Source: Triparma columacea (lineage: Eukaryota > Sar > Bolidophyceae > Parmales > Triparmaceae). From it: a DNA stretch of 31,122 bases. Shown here one piece after another: positions 10,601-18,711 of this stretch. Location of the stretch: the NCBI GenBank assembly GCA_030267965.1, contig BRYA01000126.1:16094-47215 (forward strand), read 5' to 3'. The position numbers and the translations under genes are program-made. The notes beneath the pieces are model-generated. The model was not told where the DNA came from. It saw only the letters and a program-made list of their open reading frames with translations, and made no database searches. How positions within the stretch are numbered: the first letter of the stretch is position 1; each line of letters starts with the position of its first letter.

Positions 10601-11537
10601 CCCGTAGTGCACGTACCCCCCAATGAGGGCCTTGTAGGACCCGTGTAGCTTGGCGTAGGCCTTCTCTAGGAGGGGAACCCAGAGCTCGTTATTGTCCCTG
10701 CACCTGGCGAACGCAGGCTGACCCTCGGAGTTGTCGTAGACGGGTATACGGTCGTCGATTATAACGAATATCCAACTCCCGTCCTTGTAGAACCGACAGA
10801 CGAATAACCCGACGTCCTTGTGACGGTCAAGGTTGAAGAAAACGGACTCGAGGAGCTCCTGACGAGCAGCGAGGACGGAGAGAGCACCGAGGAACCAACA
10901 GTCACCGAGGGAACCCTGAACGATATCACCGGAACCTGAACCACCGATGAAGAGACGACCGCGCTTACACCAGGAGGATGAGGGGGAGTCGGAATCAAAC
11001 TTTTGAGGGGGGGGGGGAAGGGGGGGGTGGGGGGCAAGGGGGGGGCGGGTATATTATTATTTAAGTTGTGTTAGCGTACCCCTAATCCATCCGTGTCACC
11101 TTTCCCCCCTTCCCCCTCCCCCCAACCTCCTCTTTCTCTCTCACCTCATCATCCCATTCATCTTCCTCTTCATCTTCATCCTGTATATCCTCCTCCTCCC
11201 CCTCATCGTCTTCCCCTTCCTCTTCCTCTTCCTCACCGTCCGCGTATATCGGTCTGTCCCATCTGATTTTCTCCTTCCTTGGGTACTGTCCCCCCGGTGG
11301 TTTCTCGTCTAACCCATACAAGCTCTTACCACCCCTTTCATCTGCGTCCGTAGGGCCGAAGTCAGGGTCGGTGTAAAGGGACTCGGACAACTTGCATTTA
11401 GAGGAGAGGGAAGCGCAGTGCTGGGATACAGACTTTGACATGGAGGTTAAGGCAGACGTGAGGGAGGGACCGGTTAAACCGTGGACTGGGAAGGTTAAAA
11501 CGGTACCGGACATTTGGGATATGTAGGGGAGAGACAT
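4629..11537 (-). CDS. Calpain-type cysteine protease with EF-hand, C2-like, coiled-coil and WW regions
   Basis: Exons in transcript order are 11537-11145, 10999-9458, 9359-9229, 9120-8571, 8368-7069 and 6988-4629; they join in frame to 2091 residues. Calpains are Ca2+-regulated intracellular cysteine proteases. The catalytic core is complete: QGSLGDCWFLGALS with Cys165, LRLMHAYGF with His335 and CRNPWGFGEW with Asn359, followed by a domain-III-like region (FEDWVENFTHIFIAVDFPGSW). A canonical EF-hand loop follows at about 665-676 (DVDNSGEIDVEE) and a Pro-rich linker leads into a possible C2-like region at 690-740. A second EF-hand loop lies at about 1030-1041 (DKDGSGKISFRE), with a C2-like region around 1500-1720, a Glu/Lys coiled coil around 1740-1930, a degenerate EF-like loop near 1970 and a C-terminal WW domain (LPEGWEM...TTSWTRP, 2059-2091). 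No membrane segment is seen. The WW domain at the very end suggests recruitment to a Pro-rich partner. Confidence 0.92.
7023..7029 (-). promoter_or_regulatory. TACTAAC intron branch-point motif
   Basis: In the last calpain intron (6989-7068) the minus strand reads TACTAAC about 33 bases before the acceptor CAG. This matches the consensus branch site of spliceosomal introns. Weaker CTAAC versions sit in several other introns here, for example upstream of the acceptors at 8369 and 9121. Confidence 0.6.
8421..8515. repeat. 32-bp tandem repeat, three copies, inside a calpain intron
   Basis: Copies lie at 8421-8452, 8453-8484 and 8485-8515. Each reads CGACGAGCGAAGCGAGTCGC followed by AAAGAGGTTTGG on the plus strand; the middle copy has one change (CGACAAGC) and the last is slightly short. 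They fill much of the 202-bp intron 8369-8570, which is about twice the length of the other calpain introns. Although the repeat is open in some frames, the splice sites on both sides are strong and join the flanking exons in frame, so I treat it as intronic. Confidence 0.9.
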
Positions 11538-11733
11538 TGGTTACGGGGAGGGGGGGGAGGGGGGGGGAGGGGGGATTAAGGAGGGTTTTTGGGACGATTT
11601 TGGTTCAATTTTGGTTCAATTTTTCCCTTTGTTAGTTTATGGAAAAGAAAGGTAAAATTCTATTGCTTAGATATTGAAATGGAAATGGATTAAGCCCCCC
11701 CGCCCTTCCCCCTCCCTCCGTTCACCTCTCACC
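11538..11733. other. Short intergenic spacer between two minus-strand genes
   Basis: It holds the calpain promoter/5' UTR and the 3' UTR of the upstream 804-aa gene. Visible are long G and C runs and two tandem copies of TTTTGGTTCAA near 11599-11621. No further gene is seen. Confidence 0.5.
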
Positions 11734-14411
11734 CTACAACCCCTCCCTCCCCCGAACCCGAACCTGAGCCTTTCTGTACACTTTCTCCTTCGCCTCCTTC
11801 TCCGCCGCCAGGAGCTCGATGATTAGCTTGTCAATGTCCTCGTCAGGATCTTTACCCAAGTACCTATCGGGGAAGGGGGTTAGCTTACAGTAGTGAGAGA
11901 CTCATCCCCTGCTCCCAGCGCTACTTACTCAGGAAGACCTTCGTATATTCCATGCTCGGGACCACTGAAAATGACGGTGATAACCGCCAAATCCAACGCC
12001 CACGAAACGAAATTCTGTTTCGTCGTATTTTTACCCCTACGTCCCCAATGTTTACCCCATTGTCCAAGCGCCACCTGGTGACTCGGCACCTGAGCGTCCC
12101 AGTCCATGGCCTCATCCATCAGCAATTCCCCCCCCATTTCCAGCACAGCACGAACCGCCTTCTTACTTAATGCCAAACTCGATCCATCGAGCGTATCGAA
12201 TTTGTACAGCAAACCATAGTCCTGAAGTACACCATCGCTAAACTCCTCTATAACAGTTCTAGCCGATTTCATTTTCAGCTCTCGTGCACCTGCACACACG
12301 CACACAGCGTCCCCCACCCCCTCCCCGTCTCCCTCGCCCCCCCCCTCTCCGCCCTCCCCCTCCCCCTCGCCCCCCCCCTTTGCAATTACTAATTGATCCT
12401 CAATCCTCCCCCCCCCCTCGGAGTTCGACACCAACGATGCGAGGTGCGACTCAAGCAGGGAATCCTTCGTGACCTCAACGTTCATCAAAGAATCTCGGTC
12501 CCTCCAATCAATACCGAGGAATTGAAGCGACATGTCCTCCTGAATCAAGTCTCCGCAAAGGCAGAGCGTCGGTTTCGGACCCGCCGTCTTAAAACTTGTA
12601 ACGTACGATTTCTTCAAGTTGGCCATAATGATAGCAATCTTTTCATCGGTTGCGCCTATCCTCTTCCGCACCTCCGGGGTCGCGCCATTTACGGCTTTCG
12701 CGATCTTCTCTAACGCTTCGTAGATAGGCAGCGTGTCCTCAGATGTCGCACCCGACTGTAGCCCTCCTCCTCCTCCCTTCTCCTGGGGGGTGTCGCATAC
12801 TTCATCGATCGTACCAATCGTTGTTAGCAGTAGATCTCTCATCTCCTTCTGGGTATTCTTCGTCTGGAGGATTTTCCACGCAGTTAATAACCCCAACTTC
12901 AGTTGGAAAAACACCGACCTCAGGACTGTTCTTCTTTTTTTACTAATAATTTGAAGATTGTCAGCGAACGCATAAGCTCCGACCATAAATTTGCCTAAAT
13001 TGGTGATGAAATGAGCTGCCGAGTGGAATTGAGATTCTGGAGGTCCGGTGGAGTTAGGGTCCCCCTCCATGTGTACGAAGGAGCACATGCCTGTGCTGTT
13101 CATCACCATGTTGTTCTTGTCGTGGAACAACCAGTGGAAGGCCCCAATAGGAAGCGCCTGAAATAAGGCGTTAATAACGTCATTGTATTTGTAACGGACT
13201 CCAATGCCCTGGGGATTCTCCCCTCCGGCCTTCCTGCAAAGCGCAGTTGGAAGTTCTACCCCACCTATTCTGATGATTTGAAGAAGTAATTCCGCGATTT
13301 TCACCACTTTCCCCTTGGCAGTCGGATGTCCGGAGAACTTGACCAGCTCAAAGGAAGGAGGATCAAGGAGGTTCTTTCGTTTGCCCAGGAGAGAGAGTGG
13401 CTTGTCGTCCTTCAGATTGATGGGCTTTATGAAAGCTTGACTGGCAGTGTAAGGTTTGTCGGTGTGTAGGAGATGCTCCAGCTCCTGCGAAGGGGAGGAG
13501 AGAGGGTAGGAGGGGGGAAGGGGGTGTCAGTTTGTTTGTATGTATGTGTAAATTTCGACGCTCCTCCGCTTCACCTCACCTTCATCTTCTCTTCAAAGGT
13601 CTTCAGACAAAGCGCAGCTTGAACTTCCTTGCTGACTGGTCCGAGCATATCCTTCAGGTAAGCAGTCGTAAAATGAAGGACGTCTCCCTGCCAAGCCTCG
13701 ACGTTGTAGTTGCTGGGAGGGGCGACAGTGTGACAACGCTGTTCCCTCCACTGCAGCTTACGAAGATTCAGCCAATCTGAATATTCCTCGGCGTCCACCT
13801 TACTCCCGATGGGAAGCGAGGGAGTGTTGGAATCCATTGCGACGGAGGTATACGCGCAGGGAGTGTTGGAATCCATTGCGACGGAGGTATACCTCCGTCG
13901 CTTGCAGGTATACCTCCAATTGCGGCTGTGGATGTCGTTCTTGAAGGAACCGAACGGCTCGCAAGTCTTGATGCCATTCAATGAAACGTCAGTCTCATCG
14001 GATACCACAGTAAGGCCAACAAACTTTCGGCACCTGAGAGGTTGGAGCCGGAAGGGGAAGGGCAGGAGAAGGATAAGTGAGGAAGGGGTACAAAGGTAGT
14101 CAAAAGAGACCAATCGCCAAACAACCGAATACTAACCTGGCAATAAGTAGTGTGTGATCCCCGTCCTCTTCGTAGAAACAGACCTTCACCTTGCTTGCAA
14201 TAAGGGTCTCATCATTGTATTGAATATCCACGACCATTCCAGGCCAAGGGGGGATGGCAGACTCCCCGAAATTGTCATGACTAGTATTAGAAAAATCAAC
14301 CCAGACACTATCCCCTACTTCCAGATACCCAGGAGATCCAGGTGGGCTCACAAACACCTCCTGATCACTCCTCGGGAGAAGACATGTTAGTAAAGCCTTT
14401 GACTCAGCCAT
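11734..14411 (-). CDS. Uncharacterised 804-aa protein with PWWP/Tudor-like N-terminus
   Basis: Exons 14411-14137, 14033-13580, 13484-11929 and 11863-11734 (introns 103, 95 and 65 bp) join in frame to 804 residues. The first donor is GTTAGT, the others GTGAGG and GTAAGT. The N-terminal segment YLEVGDSVWVDF...PPWPGMVVDIQY...KVKVCFYEEDGDHTLL (about 30-90) has the look of a PWWP or Tudor-type barrel, which would suggest chromatin or methyl-lysine binding; this is a weak inference. The middle (about 240-480) is a well-structured, unrecognised region with CFXW-free helices, and a poly-Gly/Glu linker sits near 580-620. The C-terminus ends in a charged helix (EDIDKLIIELLAAEKEAKEKVYRK). A 13-residue tandem duplication (YTSVAMDSNTP) lies at about 140-165. 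I do not recognise the family; the gene itself is well supported by phase-consistent splicing. Confidence 0.72.
13820..13901. repeat. 39-bp in-frame duplication with a 24-bp palindrome
   Basis: A 34-bp block beginning GGGAGTGTTGGAATCC occurs at 13820-13853 and again at 13859-13892, a 39-bp period that duplicates 13 codons of the minus-strand gene. The second copy runs into a perfect palindrome at 13878-13901: GCGACGGAGGTA followed by its own reverse complement. Another GGTATACCTCC follows at 13907. Confidence 0.9.
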
Positions 14412-15977
14412 ATTCAGGAAGGGGGGGGGGTTTGCGCGCGAGAATATTGAGTATTCAAGGGCGTTCTAACTACAATGAGAAAAAAAGCGAGGATGTAAGG
14501 CCTAATTCTTCTCAACAGGTTTTGTATTGTGTCAAAAAAAACAGGAAAGGGAGGGAACATGATAAAATGTGACAGAACCTAGACCGGGGACGGTGGATGG
14601 CGTACTTTGGTAGGTAGAGGATTCACGGGTATAATCTGATGTATTTTAATCCCCGTTAAATTCTTCAGGGAGAACCAAAAGGTTGTGAAGGCGCAATCTG
14701 GCCTCGAAGGAATGGTTTAGAATGGAGGGAAACACCATCGTTGGTGAAAACAATGTTACATAGGACGAAAGGTTTTTGTATTAGTGTCATTGTGATAGTG
14801 GATGGGCGGTGGGCCTGGGTTTTGGTGAGACCCAGGTACCAGGTTCTGGAATACTTCGGCCCGCGGGGAGAAGGCACAAATTTTCCTGCCTTGATAAGAA
14901 AGTTACAAGCAATTGCGTGCGCTATTAGGGGGTCTCGCCCCCCCCAAGTAGCATGAGCATCACGTATAGGAGAAATTTTCAATGGGTGGTTCGTTATGTA
15001 CCTCAAACCTGCGGTGATTGCAGTCCTAGCCACTTATAGGTCATGACTAGAGGACTTGCGACGCTGTAGAAACGCCACTTATGCGATACTCTCGGGGGTC
15101 ATGACTGAGGTTAGAGCGTCGATGAGTGAGAATGTGTGGTTGTGAAGGCCTGGTAGCCTAATCTGTGGGCCAAACGTGGAGAGGAGGATCGGCATTTAAC
15201 TAAATTTTTGGCCAAGCAAAAGTTTTCAGAGAAATTCAGAGAAATTGGAACCCCTAGGAACCAACTAAACAAGTCGGCTAAGAAAAAGGTGGTTAACCTT
15301 TTGAATGCAACATCTGAAAACTGGTTTTAGCGATTTAAGCGATAACTATGTCGAGACATAGGCGTAGTAGTACTTCACTGAGTCGTAATCACCTTGAAAA
15401 TGTCCCAAACGACCAGGATGAGGAGTCAGTGACCATAGAAGTGCCAAAAATGGGCGATAGTGGCTCTTTTGGAGGCCCTTGTTTGACTTAATCAGGCTAC
15501 TATTTCTGGGACCCACGTCGACGAGCTCCGAGAATCGACCGTTCCCGGCCGTTTCTTTTATGAATCCCATCGCAATGGTCCACAAGTTTCAAAAATGGCA
15601 CCTCACCCTTCCCTTTCTCCCGTTACTTTAGATCTTGGAATTCCTTTGAAACCCTTTTGCGGCGAATTAGTCGGACTTCCTTCTGACATATACAAAGGGT
15701 TGAACGTGATCGTTGCCAGTATCATTTCTTCACCTGGACCAGATTATCAGCCCCCTTCTATAATTGGGGTTAATCAAGTAAACGCACTTTTCAATATGAA
15801 GTTCACTTTTCATAGCATTTACGGCTATTAACATACCGCATGAATATTCCCCTTTCACACACACAGAAGACCATCAGGAGACAGTCCGTTAGCTCGACAC
15901 CACAGCTCCATTTCTTAAATAATTTTGCACAATGTATCATTTGATGGGAATCCCGAAGGGACTAAAAAAGTTTTGAA
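14412..15977. other. Gene-poor 1.57-kb stretch of different base texture
   Basis: No gene is convincing here. Base usage is more balanced than in the neighbours and long G/C runs are nearly absent after 14445. Open frames are short: 14665-15033 on the minus strand (122 codons), 15346-15585 minus (79), 15349-15489 plus (47) and 15595-15831 plus (78, starting MAPHPSLSPVTLDLG with a fair start context). None shows a recognisable domain or clear splice partners. Small features include a CCTGGG/CCCAGG hairpin at 14815-14837 and two copies of GGTCATGACT at 15039 and 15098. It could be promoter, a decayed mobile element or an unrecognised non-coding gene. Confidence 0.4.
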
Positions 15978-16780
15978 TTAAAAGTCCAGAGACCTTCCCA
16001 GCATCACCGCGAGCGCCCTGGACTCTTCCACATCTTGTTCAAGTATCAGTGCCATGCAGTGGAGGCAGGCGTGAAAGTCTCCGAAGCTCAGTCTGACCTT
16101 TTCCTCTTCTTCGGCGTTCCCCATATCCCTGCTCTCGCCACTAACGTTGAGCCTGAAGAGTTCCATAGCTTGGACTCTTTCAATTTTGCTCTGCTCCTCC
16201 TCCTCCTCCTCCCCCACCCCCTCTTCAAGAAGTTTAACATCCCTTAGGAACTGAAGGTAGTTTTCTTCGTCGATCATTCTCGCTTCCCCGTCCACCGTGG
16301 TACTAGCGTATGTTAACACGTAAACATCGAAAATAGCCTTCAGCTGCTGTGTCACTTCCTCGTCCACCTCAGCCGCCCCCTCTTTCCCTTCCTTAGGATC
16401 TTCCTCCTCCACCTGCTCAACCTTTTCCCCACCAATTAGCTCACACACTACGTCCAGCATTTCCGGCACTCCACCCCCAGCAGCTCCCATCTCTTCCAAT
16501 GCTAGATGCACAAACCTACAGATNNNNNNNNNNTGCCAGCCAACGCCGCGACGGCCAAACCGCAAGTCTCATGGATTACGAACGTACCCACGACGCCCAT
16601 ATCTGACAAGCTTGTGATGAACATTTGCGCCACTCCGCCAACCAAAACTGTCCTGAAGCTCGCCCCCTCTTCCTGAACCTCCCCTTCCCCCAGCTGCCCC
16701 CAGACCTTCTCCACAGCCCCTCCAACCTTCCACCAAATCTCAGAGTCAAGCACGCTCCCGCAAGTCGGGCAGGAGATCCC
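15978..16780 (-). CDS. Uncharacterised protein with CxxC motif, 5' end unresolved, interrupted by gap
   Basis: A strong acceptor (TTTTTCCAG, 16790-16781) opens an exon reading GISCPTCGSVLDSEIWW; it runs to a 10-N gap at 16524-16533 and resumes after it as ICRFVHLALEEMG, ending at a stop at 15978. The frames on the two sides do not match across ten bases, so the real gap length differs (11 modulo 3 if no intron is hidden). The C-terminal part (FDVYVLTYAS...DEENYLQFLRDVKLLEEG...AMELFRLNV...LSFGDFHACLHCMAL) has spacing like a degenerate EF-hand pair as in p25/TPPP-type proteins, but no loop is canonical. No upstream exon is evident between 16790 and petJ: the best candidate frame, from an ATG near 16932, is closed by a TGA before the acceptor. 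Function unknown. Confidence 0.55.
16524..16533. other. Assembly gap (10 N)
   Basis: Ten consecutive N's lie inside a coding region. The flanking coding frames differ, so the run is a placeholder rather than a true length. Confidence 0.99.
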
Positions 16781-17096
16781 CTGGAAAAATAACCGGGACC
16801 AAAATGTACTTCAAAATTCGGAGCAAGCAAGGGGCAAGGGTTTGGCCATTCCAGGGGAAAAAGAGGTAGTGAGGGATAATGAATTTGGGGCGAAGGCATA
16901 TTGCAAATTAAACGCGGTGCGGTTTATTGTCATGCCAAGCGCGTCGAAGGTGTCTGAGGCACGAGGGGCATTTAGGATCGAAAAAAAAAAATGAAAAACA
17001 GCCAGGCCATTTTCAAGCGAAAGTGGTCAATTATTGAATCAAAGACCCTCCCTCTCATAAATACAGACCTTACGCCCCCGTCGATCTCCCTTCCCC
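16781..17096. other. Spacer upstream of the gapped gene and downstream of petJ
   Basis: This 316-bp stretch should contain the petJ 3' UTR and the missing 5' part or promoter of the gapped gene. It has an 11-A run at 16981-16991 and no confident exon. Confidence 0.4.
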
Positions 17097-17935
17097 TTAT
17101 TCGTCCCACTTATCCCCATCAGCCTGATCAAGCACATAACTCGCGACGTTCGCGATATCCTCATCGCTAAGTCTTCCCCCGAACGCGGGCATAGCGTTCT
17201 TCCCGTTGGTTACCTGCATGATAACGCTCGCCTCCTTCCTACCTCCCGCGAGGTACTGGTCGAGGGCGTCCTTTTGGAGGGTCTTCTCAGGCATGATTAC
17301 ATTCTGACCACCTGCGTGACAGGCGGCACAGTTCGCGGAGAAAACCTGCTCACCGGCACCGACGTCACCGGCGAGAGCGGCGGTGGGGATGATTAGGGCG
17401 GCGGCGGTGGAGGCGAAGGCAGCCTGGGGGGGGGGAGGGAGGGAGGGGGTGAGATATGGATGTTTGATGTCTGATGTCGGTAGGGTTGAAATGTGATGGT
17501 TTTATAAGACAATATGTACGTTATGTAGCTATTTGATGATATACGTGTGTGTATATATGTGTATATAGTCTTGTTGTATCATTGTTTGTGAATATAAGTG
17601 TTTGTGAGTGTCAAAAAGAAGCCTTGATTGAAATAAAATCTGTCTGATTCCGTCAAGTGTTTATGCCTCATAATATGAAGATATGTGTGGGTATATATGG
17701 CGTGTGTCGGTAAAATATCTATACATATATCTCTTCGTGCCCATATATGACCACAAATCCCCATATATGGGCAAATATTTGGTATAATCTGAAGCATCGA
17801 CCAGCTCGCCCTCAAATCCCCAAATTTCTTCTTCAATCTCCTGTACGACAATCAACACACACATACCTTAGTAAGAGGCTTAATAGTCCAAGCAGATGCG
17901 CTACTTAGGAGTGCTGCTACGATAATGTACTTCAT
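17097..17935 (-). CDS. petJ: Cytochrome c6, plastid lumen (precursor)
   Basis: Exons 17935-17867 and 17423-17097 join in phase 0 to 131 residues. Cytochrome c6 is the soluble heme protein that carries electrons from cytochrome b6f to photosystem I in the thylakoid lumen. The heme-attachment motif CAACH is at 55-59, the axial Met (NAMPAFGG) is Met101 and the C-terminus DKWDE is typical. Targeting is multi-step: an ER signal peptide [15 protein letters not shown] with an aromatic residue (Trp16) after the cleavage site, a very short basic transit segment, and a lumen signal [18 protein letters not shown] cleaved before GDVGAGEQ, leaving a mature protein of about 90 residues, the usual size. The aromatic residue after ASA resembles the ASAFAP-type motif of red secondary plastids. 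The single intron is long (443 bp) and AT-rich. The gene is in tandem with plastocyanin, the functional alternative. Confidence 0.93.
17739..17772. repeat. Inverted repeat in the petJ intron
   Basis: GCCCATATATG (17739-17749) and its exact reverse complement CATATATGGGC (17762-17772) are separated by 12 bases. It lies within an AT-rich, TATA/TGTG-rich part of the intron and could form an 11-bp stem. Confidence 0.85.
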
Positions 17936-18711
17936 AATTAGTGAGGTGGAGATTTGGTGTAGATTTGGGTCAACTTCAATCTCTCATTCCGGTCTGAATC
18001 GTCGGTCTAGGCTCTGGTCTGGGAGGGTTGAATGTTAGGGTTAGAATAACGGGGGAGGGTACAACGTAGCACCCTAAAGGATTGATGACAATTTGAATAG
18101 GAATAAGATTTCGTTGTGACATGCGCTCGGCATGCAGACCAGGAGAATAAAAAGGAAAAGATTTCGTGGTGACATGCGCTCGGCACAGACCGGGAGAAAA
18201 AAAACGAAACCCCACCATCACAACGCTACTATCTCTACCATAGGCAATAAACGAATGCGTTACAACGAAAAAAGCTAAAACATATTGAGTGCGACCCTTA
18301 ATACAAGAAAAATAAACCATCAAACATCGTGAACATCGACCCTCTCTAATAGAAGTGTGGGGAAATTACTTACCTGCATCAAGAATTCATGTAAATGAAG
18401 GCGGCAAGGGGGCTGACATGGAATCTCAAAAGACGATGGGAAAGGCTAAAAAGACGACGCGTAGAAAAGAGAGAACTTTATCTCTGATGATTTTTGAGTG
18501 ATTGCTTGTTGCTAAATGTGAGAATTGATTGATAATAAAAATCCTGTTCTATATTGTAAACGGCATCATTGGTCTTATTTTTGTATGGTCGCATTGTAAA
18601 CCAATAGCCTAATAATTTTTCGCCGTCTCCTGCCCCCCCCTTCCTCTCTTCCCTGCTGTCCTACTGCCCGTCATATCTTGTGTGGGTATTCCTTCTTATC
18701 TCCCTCGTTAT
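17936..18711. promoter_or_regulatory. petJ upstream region with a possible 5'-UTR intron
   Basis: This 776-bp spacer separates petJ from the 3' end of petE. On the minus strand a near-perfect donor (GATGCAG then GTAAGTAA, GT at 18373-18372) is followed about 350 bp later by TTCTAAC, a pyrimidine-rich stretch and CCCAG (AG at 18020-18019), some 80 bases before the petJ start codon. This fits a spliced 5' UTR leader. An ATG next to the donor opens only a four-codon frame, so it is not an alternative protein start. An imperfect direct repeat (18105-18203) lies inside the putative intron. No coding region is seen. Confidence 0.4.
18105..18203. repeat. Imperfect direct repeat upstream of petJ
   Basis: Two copies, about 18105-18152 and 18158-18203, start AAGATTTCGT and share TGTGACATGCGCTCGGCA-like sequence (the second has GGTGACATGCGCTCGGCA), then CAGACC and GGAGAA plus an A-run. 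They differ by a few substitutions and a 3-4 base deletion. Confidence 0.85.

Noticed and set aside
14665..15033. Minus-strand 122-codon open frame
   Set aside because: No recognisable domain, no splice partners and a length expected by chance in this less biased sequence; mentioned only as part of the gene-poor block.
15595..15831. Plus-strand 78-codon open frame starting MAPHPSLSP
   Set aside because: Start context is acceptable but there is no family signal or supporting structure; not called as a gene.
18030..18050. Telomere-like CTAACCCTAAC
   Set aside because: Fewer than two units, and it fits better as a branch site plus pyrimidine tract of the putative petJ leader intron.
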